From Cognatundibacterium jejuense (lineage in GTDB: Bacteria > Pseudomonadota > Gammaproteobacteria > Burkholderiales > Burkholderiaceae_D), in contig NZ_JACOFV010000009.1 in the NCBI RefSeq assembly GCF_014284255.1, positions 1 through 64,000 on the forward strand: DNA of 64,000 nucleotides, given 5' to 3'. Below, one piece after another: positions 8,995-17,670 of the stretch; the first letter of the stretch is position 1, and each line of letters opens with the position of its first letter. The notes under the pieces were generated by a model. It was not told where the DNA came from. It saw nothing but the letters and a program-made list of their open reading frames with translations, and did not search any database. The translations under genes and the position numbers were made by a program.

Positions 8995-10188
8995 CTAATT
9001 TAACAGCAATGAGTTACGTAATGGAATGGTTAGCTCAATCGTACGATAACGGAAATTCTTCTCAGCCGTGCTGAGTGTACGAGTATAGGTGAAAGGCGCG
9101 CCCAGATCAGAAAATAACGTTAGCGGACCTGTCGTAGCGGGCGGTACAGTTGGTTTTTCGCTTAAAGATGTCCGCGTGATCAGCCCCAGACGAATCGCTT
9201 TAATACTCTTCAAGGTCGCAACTGATGCAGCAGTACCACTTTCCAATGTTACAAAATCAAACCCGGCAGTTCCCGGATCGATAAAAGTATCAGGTATGCC
9301 ATCGGCATTGGTATCGACAAAATATAATGCATGCATTTCAAAAACACCGTCAGCTATCGCGTTTGCCGTATTAAATGTCGCCCCTTGTAAAAGATCATAT
9401 TGAAATAAGACATTGTTATTACCAACACCAATTAACTGAAAATTTGGCATGTTTGCAGTAGCATTACCCAAATTCATTGCGAACGCATTCCCTGAATAAT
9501 TAGCTAAACTGGTCGTGCCGATAGGGCTGGAAGTATAGACACCGCTTAAAGGAACTGCGGTTACGTTAATTGCCCCCGCATAACCAGCAGTTACTTGCTG
9601 AATCATGCAGGGAGAACCATTGGTGACTGCCTGATCCAATATCAACACTAAATCATTGCCATTAAAGGCAATAGAATTAATCAGATTCAATTGACCTGGA
9701 CCAGCGACAGTTGTAAATGGTGTTGGCACTTCTCCAAACCCAGCAGTTCCAGTCATAGTAATTAACACATCGGACTTTTTTCCGCTGACATTTGGTGTCG
9801 TTAGATCCTTGGCAATAATTAACGGTGCAACTCTATAAACACCTGCAAGCGCCGTATTCAATGCCGTAAATGGCGCGCCCATCGCTGGTGTGAACGGCAA
9901 TATTTGCGTTCCATTTAAAGCCGAAAATATCTGACAACCGAAAACCTGCTGAAAGTTATCAGAAATGCCTGAGCCTGCTGCCCGCACCGTTTTTTCCAAT
10001 TGGTACATTGCGTAGTTACCGGCCTGATCAATATCATTGACAGACGTCATCGTCCGTTTTTTGCCTTCGCTGGTTGACAATACACCAGAAATTGCAAGCG
10101 ACATCAGCAACACGATCACAACCGTGACCAATAATTCGACCAGAGAAAGGCCTTGTTCACGCTTACGATAATGCAATTGAATTTTCAT
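8995..10188 (-). CDS. pilW: Minor pilin PilW
   Basis: A 397-residue class III-signal prepilin. The processing site is REQG|LSLVELL, with Gly13 at -1 and Glu18 at +5, followed by a 20-residue hydrophobic helix. The segment TSVNDIDQAGNYAMYQLEKTVRAAGSG is characteristic of PilW. It is larger than PilV or FimT, as expected for PilW. The start ATG overlaps the pilV stop by 4 bp (ATGA), which indicates translational coupling. Confidence 0.92.
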   Translation of the reverse strand: MKIQLHYRKREQGLSLVELLVTVVIVLLMSLAISGVLSTSEGKKRTMTSVNDIDQAGNYAMYQLEKTVRAAGSGISDNFQQVFGCQIFSALNGTQILPFTPAMGAPFTALNTALAGVYRVAPLIIAKDLTTPNVSGKKSDVLITMTGTAGFGEVPTPFTTVAGPGQLNLINSIAFNGNDLVLILDQAVTNGSPCMIQQVTAGYAGAINVTAVPLSGVYTSSPIGTTSLANYSGNAFAMNLGNATANMPNFQLIGVGNNNVLFQYDLLQGATFNTANAIADGVFEMHALYFVDTNADGIPDTFIDPGTAGFDFVTLESGTAASVATLKSIKAIRLGLITRTSLSEKPTVPPATTGPLTLFSDLGAPFTYTRTLSTAEKNFRYRTIELTIPLRNSLLLN

Positions 10189-10583
10189 GGCATAGCAACT
10201 TGAGTAATGTACTGGCTAGTCGTGGGTAATGAAGGTTCTTGCCAGGTAATGGTGATCGTCACCACACCATTCGCATCAGGTACACTGATGACCGCCGTGG
10301 CAGCCGGAAGGCCGGAAACAGCTGTGTTAGTTAACCTTGCTGTCCATGCTGTGATAGTAGCAGCAGGCAGAGTCAGTGTTTGTTGATTCCACATCGTTGC
10401 GACAAGTTCGTTAGCCATAACCGATGCGCGCATCCGGTCTTCTGAGTTATATGATGACTTAGTCGCCGTTGCCTGCAGGCCAATCAGACCAAGCACAGCG
10501 AAAGAAAATATCAACAAAGAAACAAGCACCTCTACCAACAACAGACCAGATTGTTTTTTGGGAATTTGGAGTACGTTTTTCAT
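10185..10583 (-). CDS. pilV: Minor pilin PilV
   Basis: The ATG at 10583 gives a 132-residue prepilin with KQSG|LLLVEVLVSLLIFSFAV, Gly13 at -1 and Glu18 at +5. The downstream sequence GLQATATKSSYNSEDRMRAS matches the PilV family. Longer frames (to 10595 or 10649) only add residues encoded inside fimT. The start lies one base after the fimT stop (TAA-A-ATG), so coupling is again likely. Confidence 0.9.
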   Translation of the reverse strand: MKNVLQIPKKQSGLLLVEVLVSLLIFSFAVLGLIGLQATATKSSYNSEDRMRASVMANELVATMWNQQTLTLPAATITAWTARLTNTAVSGLPAATAVISVPDANGVVTITITWQEPSLPTTSQYITQVAMP

Positions 10584-10584
10584 T

Positions 10585-11178
10585 TTAACAACCATCTGGA
10601 TTAGCAACAGATAAGACTCTGCTCGCATCACACAAGCGCACCTGCCCACCCATAGAAACTTGCACCCGATAAGTGCGATTTGCTGCAGGCATCGTTACAG
10701 TGTAGGTAGTAGCGGCTGCAGTTGCACAACCAACACCGAATGCCGCAGTCGTCGTTGTTGCAGTATTAACTACCATACGTGCCATCGAGTTAAAACAAAT
10801 GGCCGCAGGACCAGTTACCACGGCGCCCGGACCTATGTTGCCGAATGAGCCACCTTGGACATACGGTGTATCAACAACCTCTGTCGCAAAGATAGGCAAT
10901 ACCTGGATATACCAATTCTTCCCGCCGGTGGTAGCCGCTACGTTTGCAGCTGGCGCAGCATTGGTCAGAACAAATGCTACTTGCCGATTTCGCTTTACCG
11001 CTTCGGCTTGCGCTGCGCGCAAGCCATTTTGTATTGCCTCAGCAACACTGCGCGCTTTACTATTGCTAATCCAACCAGAAAATCCAGCTTGCGCAAGATA
11101 TAGCAAAATCGCAGATAACGAAATCACCACCAGCATTTCAATTAAGCTAAATCCCCGATTGGAACATACTTTTAGCAT
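10585..11178 (-). CDS. fimT: Minor pilin of the FimT/FimU/GspH family
   Basis: The ATG at 11178 was chosen because it places the prepilin site NRG|FSLIEML at residues 7-9 (Glu14 at +5). The upstream 57 codons of the open frame lie inside pilE and look like shadow sequence. The 197-residue product has the GspH signature ARSVAEAIQNGLRAAQAEAVKRN directly after the helix. It overlaps the end of pilE by 7 bp. It probably forms the pilus-tip priming complex with PilV, PilW and PilX. Confidence 0.88.
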   Translation of the reverse strand: MLKVCSNRGFSLIEMLVVISLSAILLYLAQAGFSGWISNSKARSVAEAIQNGLRAAQAEAVKRNRQVAFVLTNAAPAANVAATTGGKNWYIQVLPIFATEVVDTPYVQGGSFGNIGPGAVVTGPAAICFNSMARMVVNTATTTTAAFGVGCATAAATTYTVTMPAANRTYRVQVSMGGQVRLCDASRVLSVANPDGC

Positions 11179-11654
11179 GTCGACCCTTTGCTCACTATCC
11201 AACACGCATTTGTAGCACCGCCCCAGCGAGATCCCATCGTCGAAGTCTGAAAATTGGCATTCGTAATACTGTAAGTAAAACCAGCAGTCGCTTTGCCGGC
11301 GATACCGGTAGCAGTAATAGTATAAGTTGTCGCCGTTTGTACCGGACAACTGAGTGTAAAGTACTTGGTTTGAATCGCGGCCAGATTAGTCGCATTGCAG
11401 GGTGCAAGGATCGCCCCACCCACATCAGCATAAGTTCTGTTGTCTTGAAAATATTGCTCCATACTGGCTCGAATCGACGATAAATTACTTGTGGCTTCTG
11501 TGATCTGACCACGCAAAACATAATCGGTATAAGCTGGTAAAGCGACCGCAGCTAAAATACCAATAATCGCCACGGTGACCATCACTTCAATCAAGGTAAA
11601 TCCTCGCTGTAAAAATTGATTAGATTTCAAGCGCATAAACGAATCAACTCGCAT
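11172..11654 (-). CDS. pilE: Type IV (minor) pilin PilE
   Basis: A 160-residue prepilin with QRG|FTLIEVMVTVAIIGIL (Gly18 at -1, Glu23 at +5), the TDYVLRGQITEATSNLSS region typical of PilE-like subunits and Cys pairs toward the end (APCNATNLA, TLSCP, NACWI, GSTC) that should form the C-terminal disulfide. GGGGA lies about 6 bp before the ATG at 11654. It is the first gene of the seven-gene operon running to 3750; in Pseudomonas pilE is usually last. Its short length fits a minor rather than the major pilin. Confidence 0.88.
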   Translation of the reverse strand: MRVDSFMRLKSNQFLQRGFTLIEVMVTVAIIGILAAVALPAYTDYVLRGQITEATSNLSSIRASMEQYFQDNRTYADVGGAILAPCNATNLAAIQTKYFTLSCPVQTATTYTITATGIAGKATAGFTYSITNANFQTSTMGSRWGGATNACWIVSKGSTC

Positions 11655-12409
11655 TCAAATTCCCCACTCAAAAGTTAACAGTCAATATATCGAGAAAGAC
11701 CTAGTGTATTTTACGTAACCAGTCCGATACGACGCATTCTGCACAGATTGCGGCAAGCTTTTCAAGCTTGTTTAAACTTCATTAACAAATTCACATAACC
11801 AAGATCGTTGGGATGATCCCGGATTTTAATTTTTTTATAATGAGAATTTCAATAAAGTCTCTCACTTCAACACCCTAACTCATCGAGTTTTAAAATACAA
11901 ACAAACTCGCACTAAGCGTTATCATCAGTTACCCCGCTTATCTGGCAAGACTGTTGAAAGTTTGTGATAGAAACGCTATCTGGAACACACCTTAGTCGGG
12001 AAAGTGTCTCTATATACATTTCTCAGACAAGGAAATTAATATGTTTACCAATTGCAACGTTAGTTCATATTAGCAAGACGCGTAAACATGTCAACATCCG
12101 TAACAAAAAAAACATCGAGTTACATTGAGCTATCTGACTACTGTTTTATTAAAAGACTTTACGTAAAAAAAATAGATAGAAAAAATATCTAAAAAACCAT
12201 CCCCATATTAATAGCTTCTCAATAAATTATTTTTTCTTTAATGAAAATTCCTCTCCACATGTCGCTTTCTTAAAACAACAAGGAATAAAAAACTGGCGAC
12301 AATTTTGCCAAAAAAGCATCCCGGCAATTTTCTGTTTCAGTTAATTTTTAAGGACAAAATTCAATGCTTTCTTGGTATTTTCAAGTGAATTTAGAACCAA
12401 GTATTTAAT
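11655..12409. other. AT-rich 755-bp region upstream of the pilus operon
   Basis: No gene was found. It must contain the promoter of the pil operon (toward lower coordinates), but no convincing sigma70 or sigma54 element was identified by eye. CAAGCTT at 11754-11760 and AAGCTTG at 11764-11770 form a 7-bp hairpin with a 3-base loop, and GATAG/CTATC at 11966-11980 a smaller one. The half next to the cyclase gene is very AT-rich with A- and T-runs. Confidence 0.5.
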
Positions 12410-14041
12410 TCAGTTTTCATAAATTTCATCATCAGTTTCTAACGAAAACTTATAACAATTTCTTCCGTTTTTTTTGGCTCTGTACATTGCCTTGTCTGCC
12501 AAGGTCATGAGAGTTTCTAATTCTTGAGAGTGGTCCGGAAACATGGCGATACCAATGCTCGCTCCGACAGTTAACACCAAATCACCGATATAAAATACTT
12601 CTGATAAATTAGCGACCAATTTGCTGGCGATTAATGCAGCAGTGGATCTATCATTGCACTCAGTTACGAGCACAACAAATTCATCTCCCCCTAGCCGACC
12701 AACCAGATCTGATTGCCGGACACCATCCCTGAGACGATCAGCGACCTCTTTGAGCAATTGATCACCGACTGCATGACCGTACCTGTCGTTCACTAGTTTA
12801 AAGCCATCCAAATCAACAAAAAACAAAGCTAATTTATTTGCCTGACGTCCTGCTAAAGCCATGCTTTGGCGCATGCTAATCATAAAGGAACGACGATTCG
12901 GCAGGCCTGTCAAAGCATCATGATGGGCAAGATAATTCATTTGCACTTCAGTTGCGATAAGCTTATCAACTAATAAGTTGAAACTCTCCAGCATCAAGCC
13001 CACTTCATCCTTTCTCTTTACGACGATTCGACTCAACGTTTTATCGCCTTGTGCCATCTCGCGCATAAGCTTAGCTGAGGATCGCAAAGGTCTGAATGCA
13101 TACTCCAGAAACATGACCAAAATTAAAATCAGAATCGATGCCGAAACTACGCTATTTCGAACAAACGTACCCCAGATCAAACTAACCGGGCTCAGGGCTT
13201 CATCGGTTGGTATCTCTGCCAAGAGTATCCACTGCGCGGCTGGGATATCGGTTGCTACGACTAACATTTCTACGCCAGCAGAATCAGTATTAACACCAGA
13301 CCCGCGCCAACCCAGCATGACCTTGTCATGAAAAGAATCACGGCCAATTTCCGGCGCACGCTGCAAACGTAACGCGGGTCTTGAAGCGGATATAAAGAGC
13401 TGATCTCGCGGAGAAAACAAAATAAAATCACCGGTTTTTCCGAGATGAATTTTTTCCAACAAGTCAAGAAAGCTCGGCATACTTAGCTCAGTACTCCCCA
13501 TCAAAACAGCGACAATATGACCACCGTCGTCTTTGATCGGCACGCTCATATTAACCACTCCCTGATGCGTTGCTCGGCTGATTCCAGGTTTACCTATGTA
13601 AAAATCAGCACCATCGCGCGCCGCGATAAACCAGTCTCTTTCATTGAAGTCGAGTTGATGTCTGCCACTAATATGCGGATAATCAACGATAACGCCTTTC
13701 CCATCTTTAGGAACCACCACCATCCCTTGTGAAAACAGCGGAGAATATTCTTGTCGTTGTTGCAGCCATGCTTCCAATTTAGCCGGCTGAGTCAACAATG
13801 GCAAAGGAAACTCATTCGCTGTTTTTTCCAACAATTGCTGACGTTGAAGAACCTTCTCGTTGATATCCAACGCCACATAAGTTGCTAACGAACTTTGTTG
13901 AGCAGAAACCACTTCCAACATATTGTTACGAATCATATGCGCAGCGATGTTGTAGCGGATAACACTCCCAAAAAAAATGAATAGCAAGCCAACGGCGATG
14001 AGCCGAAATTTCAAGCCATGAGTAAAACTCAAAAAATGCAT
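12410..14041 (-). CDS. Membrane diguanylate cyclase, dCache-HAMP-GGDEF
   Basis: 543 residues. Membrane segments lie near residues 10-30 and 290-312 and enclose a periplasmic double-Cache sensor (MVVPKDGKGVIVDYPHISGR, later YIGKPGISRATHQGVVNMSV). A HAMP linker follows (RPLRSSAKLMREMAQGD). The GGDEF domain starts at about residue 374 (DALTGLPNRRSF) and has an intact active site, GGDEF at 451-455. RQSD a few residues earlier fits the RxxD product-inhibition site. It should make c-di-GMP in response to an external small molecule. It is next to the pilus operon and a few kilobases from two c-di-GMP phosphodiesterase-type genes. It is monocistronic. Confidence 0.92.
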   Translation of the reverse strand: MHFLSFTHGLKFRLIAVGLLFIFFGSVIRYNIAAHMIRNNMLEVVSAQQSSLATYVALDINEKVLQRQQLLEKTANEFPLPLLTQPAKLEAWLQQRQEYSPLFSQGMVVVPKDGKGVIVDYPHISGRHQLDFNERDWFIAARDGADFYIGKPGISRATHQGVVNMSVPIKDDGGHIVAVLMGSTELSMPSFLDLLEKIHLGKTGDFILFSPRDQLFISASRPALRLQRAPEIGRDSFHDKVMLGWRGSGVNTDSAGVEMLVVATDIPAAQWILLAEIPTDEALSPVSLIWGTFVRNSVVSASILILILVMFLEYAFRPLRSSAKLMREMAQGDKTLSRIVVKRKDEVGLMLESFNLLVDKLIATEVQMNYLAHHDALTGLPNRRSFMISMRQSMALAGRQANKLALFFVDLDGFKLVNDRYGHAVGDQLLKEVADRLRDGVRQSDLVGRLGGDEFVVLVTECNDRSTAALIASKLVANLSEVFYIGDLVLTVGASIGIAMFPDHSQELETLMTLADKAMYRAKKNGRNCYKFSLETDDEIYEN

Positions 14042-14803
14042 TATTTAATCCAACATTTCTGGTGAGCGAAATTTTCTTGCAATGGATGTTGATTAAAAAC
14101 TGTGGCAAAACGTAATACTAAATTGCATAGCCAAAGCTATTATTTTCTCAAGCTATCTCATCTCGTTTTCTCAAATCGCTTAAAAATTTTGGCACTCAAA
14201 AATGTATCTGTCACCGTGACCTGAGAAGATTGCTATCCCCAATTCTCTTTATCACTTTCTTGAGCAATTTCGATAATTTCGATAATTTCGATAATTTCGA
14301 TAATTTTATTTTAGGATAAAACCACTCACTCCATTATAGTGCCGTGAATAAATATGTATTGCCAAAACAAAAAATTATTGCCTCTGAATACCGTCCCCTG
14401 TTCCACTATAGATACAACAAAATTCCGTTTCAACAACACATTTCGAATTTACAAACCAGATCTGTTTATCTGCTGCTTTTTAAAAAACCTGCTAAACATG
14501 CGCAAACGCAATAAAACTTGCGCCTTTCATTCCCTTACATTTTTGCAAAATACGTTACTTTCTGACGGTCAACTGCTGGCACGTAACACACGTTCATGGC
14601 TCATGTTGATATATCGACGGCCAAGGTCTTATGATCCATGCCTCGATCTTCCTCGTATCTATACGTTTAATTGCATGTCACGATTGTCTAAATTATGAAT
14701 CGAGAGCTTATCTATTGAATAAAAAATAGTGCGGGTCAGTTTTTGACAGAAGATCAATACCGCGCAACCAGGTTTAATTTAACAACGTTAATTGGTAGTT
14801 CTT
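14042..14803. other. Intergenic region with a 9-bp tandem repeat
   Basis: 762 bp without a convincing gene. It holds the tandem repeat at 14271-14306. An open frame at 14354-14698 has no ribosome binding site and an unnatural composition and was not accepted. The cyclase promoter should lie near 14042-14250. Confidence 0.5.
14271..14306. repeat. Tandem repeat, four copies of CGATAATTT
   Basis: Four perfect head-to-tail copies of the 9-bp unit CGATAATTT, with part of a further copy (caattt) just before. It lies about 230 bp upstream of the diguanylate cyclase start. A role as spacing or phase-variable element is possible but unproven. Confidence 0.85.
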
Positions 14804-15076
14804 ATGACACCACAATTCGCCTCAAAAACTGATCTATTCTTTTGCCTGTCAACACTTGCTATTTTCATTTTATTTAGCATGCTCGCCTCGCAACATATCA
14901 AAATTAATACGCTGATCAAAAGGCTACAACAGTTACCAGACCAGAACGATATTGATGAATTAAAAATGTCAATTCTTGAACACAAATTTCAAACGATTGC
15001 TGATTTTGATGAGTTACACAGAACGATACGCAACGAAACAAATTTTAATCAAGAGATGTTACCAACTAACAACTAA
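14804..15076 (+). CDS. Small single-pass membrane protein, unknown function
   Basis: I do not recognise this 90-residue protein. It begins MTPQFASKTD, has one hydrophobic segment at about residues 11-30 (FFCLSTLAIFILFSMLAS) and then a hydrophilic, probably helical tail rich in Ile, Leu, Asp and Glu. The ATG at 14804 was preferred to a start at 14792; GGTAG nearby is a weak ribosome binding site. The composition looks like real protein, but there is no family evidence. Neighbours are a diguanylate cyclase (divergent) and a lipoprotein gene (same strand, 245 bp on). Confidence 0.5.
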   Translation: MTPQFASKTDLFFCLSTLAIFILFSMLASQHIKINTLIKRLQQLPDQNDIDELKMSILEHKFQTIADFDELHRTIRNETNFNQEMLPTNN

Positions 15077-15321
15077 CGAAGGTAAGTTATTGTCGAAATC
15101 GGCTAAGGTAAAAAGCGATCTAAAACATCGATCATTCATAAAAATTTCATAGAGTTGTTTAACCACGTATAGGTAAATGGACGAGCCAAAATTTTGCTTG
15201 CGTCAGTCTTCTTCATTTCACTATCACTGGGCTGTTTTGTAAATTGGCATTTCTAAGTATGTAGCTTGTTGCGCAATCTCAATCGATAACAACCATTATT
15301 CTCACAAGGGATACTCACATC

Positions 15322-17406
15322 ATGAAAAATCATCAATTCGCACTTAGTGCCATCATGCTTGCCTGCCTCGCTGCTTGCGGTGGTGGCGGCTCATCATCTC
15401 CAGCTAATTCAAGCACATCAAGCACATCAACACCACCGACGCCACCAATCGTTACTTCGCCACAGTCGGTCAATGTACCGGTAATGATCAGTGACGCATC
15501 TTCTGATGACTGGTCCGCGATTAATGTCATTATTAACGGTATCACTTTTACCGATTCCAATGGAAACGTGACGTCGAATTTATTGAGTGCTCCTTGGTCT
15601 GGCAATCTAGAACAATTGGACAATCTGGCTGAGCAATTGAGTTCCGCCAGCCTGACAGCAGGTACTACTTACGTTAGCGCGACGCTGACCATTAGTGCAA
15701 ACCCTGGTGATGTGGGATTGACCGTTGCCAGTGATCCTGAATCTGGCTTTCCAGAAGCAGCCAGCACAGTCATTCCAAAGACGCGGATTAATATTCAAGG
15801 TGCGAGCGGCGCTACTGGTAGCCAGACAGTGACCGTTCCAATTAAGTTTGCAACGCCATTTATTGCACCGCAAGCGACTTCTGCGACCAATCCTACGCCC
15901 GTTACTGGTACCACTAGTAACGGGATTAATGTTGATTTTGATCTCAACCATCCCGCATTTATTGTCGGCCATATTCCAGCCAATGGCGGCAACATCATCT
16001 GGTCAGTGAATTTTAACGGCCCGGTCAAACACAAACCTGTCGATGATTTGACCCGTCTGGTTTTACGCCACATGTATGGCAGCGTTACATCGGTTTCGAC
16101 CACCACCAATACAATGGTGATAGAACGAGATACAGGCACTTTATCTACGAGTGGTGGCGGGAATACTTTCAGCCCTGTCGATACGGGTAAGGCATTGACT
16201 ATCAATGTAGACACGACCAACGGTACCTTGTTCTACGATCTGGACAACAAGACAAACAACGGCACGATCAAAGATTTCAGCAACGCAGCAGTGGTCGCTG
16301 CACTACAAAAAACTGGCGAATATGTTCGCGTTGCTGCGCGTTACCAACAAGATGGCACGTTGGTCGCGACACGTATTTTTGCTTCGACAAACTTCAATAA
16401 GATTTTTATCAGCCCAGAGGGTCACGTCATACATGCTGATCAGACCACTGGTGCAACGATGGTGTTAGATAACGCAGACGGGAAGCCGATTACTGTAGCA
16501 ATTGACCCAACGACGCAATTCTTCTTCCGGACCCCGAATACCTCATCGGATGCGGCACCAATTGGTACCGGACCGAGCTTCCTGACCAGCGGTTCGTTGG
16601 TGCGAGGATTTAAAGTCAAAATCACGCCAGTAGATGTAACGGCGTCGACAATGCACGCTGCAACCGTTGATATTGAGACAGCACCATACCAAGGCAAAGT
16701 GACAAACGCGAACACCACCAACTTTAGCTTGACGTCGACATTCCCGACACCGACGGATAATTACAAAGGCGTGGCTTTGAGCTATATCAGTGCAACGACA
16801 CCGAACGGCGTTGATCCATTGAACCCCAAAACAACAATTACTGGTTTCAAATACTGGAATTACGCTTATCCAACCATTGTTACCTATACATCCGGTTCGA
16901 CGAATGCGATTACGAATTTTATCGGAACCACAGGTGCCATTAATTTTGGAAGCACAGGAACAAATCCCCCCATTACCTATAACCCAATAGTGCTGACATA
17001 CGCTACGTGGGCTGCCAGCACCAGCAATCCTGGTACTGGTGGTTGGACTGTTCCATATGCGATATTCATGCCACAAACTATTCCAAATACGACTGTCGCA
17101 ACGCCGCTAGTAGCTGCCTCAGGCACAAACAATAGCTATACTTTTGCGATTAATGCAAAAGGCGGATCTAATGCTGTCACGGTCAACGTAAATGCAACAG
17201 CCGGTTCCGCAGCCTTAGTGTACCAAGTTGATCGTACTGGAGATGTCGTCACAGTCAGCCCTATCGATATCACCACCACAGCCGGATTGACCGCATTGAC
17301 GAATGGCGTATCCAAAGCAGGAACAGCAGTACAAGTCAGTGGAGTACCGAAATCGGATGGTACTTACAACGCTTACCTGATCAAGTACTACACCGCAGCA
17401 AAATAA
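15322..17406 (+). CDS. DUF4382-like surface lipoprotein
   Basis: 694 residues. A lipoprotein signal peptide ends in LAAC (Cys19), followed by a Gly/Ser/Thr/Pro-rich linker. The first folded part (VNVPVMISDASSDDWSAINV, then GNLEQLDNLAEQL) resembles the DUF4382 domain of secreted bacterial lipoproteins; later parts look like repeated beta domains of the DUF5666 kind (SVTSVSTTTNTMVIERD, VRVAARYQQDGTLVATRIF). AAGGGA precedes the start. It is probably anchored to the outer membrane. No catalytic motif was seen; function unknown. An intrinsic terminator follows directly. Confidence 0.72.
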   Translation: MKNHQFALSAIMLACLAACGGGGSSSPANSSTSSTSTPPTPPIVTSPQSVNVPVMISDASSDDWSAINVIINGITFTDSNGNVTSNLLSAPWSGNLEQLDNLAEQLSSASLTAGTTYVSATLTISANPGDVGLTVASDPESGFPEAASTVIPKTRINIQGASGATGSQTVTVPIKFATPFIAPQATSATNPTPVTGTTSNGINVDFDLNHPAFIVGHIPANGGNIIWSVNFNGPVKHKPVDDLTRLVLRHMYGSVTSVSTTTNTMVIERDTGTLSTSGGGNTFSPVDTGKALTINVDTTNGTLFYDLDNKTNNGTIKDFSNAAVVAALQKTGEYVRVAARYQQDGTLVATRIFASTNFNKIFISPEGHVIHADQTTGATMVLDNADGKPITVAIDPTTQFFFRTPNTSSDAAPIGTGPSFLTSGSLVRGFKVKITPVDVTASTMHAATVDIETAPYQGKVTNANTTNFSLTSTFPTPTDNYKGVALSYISATTPNGVDPLNPKTTITGFKYWNYAYPTIVTYTSGSTNAITNFIGTTGAINFGSTGTNPPITYNPIVLTYATWAASTSNPGTGGWTVPYAIFMPQTIPNTTVATPLVAASGTNNSYTFAINAKGGSNAVTVNVNATAGSAALVYQVDRTGDVVTVSPIDITTTAGLTALTNGVSKAGTAVQVSGVPKSDGTYNAYLIKYYTAAK

Positions 17407-17423
17407 TTTCAATATCCGCTTTG

Positions 17424-17453
17424 AAAGCCGTTTAGCGTAAGTTAAACGGCTTT
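17424..17453 (+). terminator. Intrinsic terminator of the lipoprotein gene
   Basis: An 11-bp stem, AAAGCCGTTTA at 17424-17434 and TAAACGGCTTT at 17443-17453, has an 8-base loop and is followed by further T residues. Confidence 0.85.
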
Positions 17454-17625
17454 TTTCTTCATAGCCGCCTCCTGCAACACAGTGATGTTGCAATTTTGCA
17501 TCTATGCCATCCTCTGATCCAGCGTTTCTTTCCACCCTGCCAAAGGCAAGATTGCTCATTCGTGACTTTGTACAATTCATTTACAAAAAAATATAACAAA
17601 ATTTTATTATTTTGTTTTTTGTGCA

Positions 17626-17642
17626 ATATACTTTCTGATCAG
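17626..17642 (+). promoter_or_regulatory. Promoter-like element shared by the two HD-GYP genes, copy 1
   Basis: ATATACTTTCTGATCAG lies 29 bp before the ATG. The same element with one change occurs at 22471-22487, 31 bp before the paralogue. TATACT fits a -10 box and TGATCA is a 6-bp palindrome at the likely transcription start. No -35 box is obvious. Confidence 0.55.
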
Positions 17643-17670
17643 AATGAATCTGACCATGAAAGGATAAGCA

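Noticed and set aside
14271-14306. Short repeats considered as a CRISPR array
   Set aside because: Units are 9 bp and directly adjacent with no spacers; no cas genes.
14354-14698. 114-codon plus-strand frame upstream of the small membrane protein
   Set aside because: No ribosome binding site, basic and Cys-rich composition without any family resemblance, lies in AT-rich spacer.
15607-17076. Long minus-strand frames inside the lipoprotein gene
   Set aside because: Antisense shadows caused by the Thr/Ser-rich coding sequence; no start signals.
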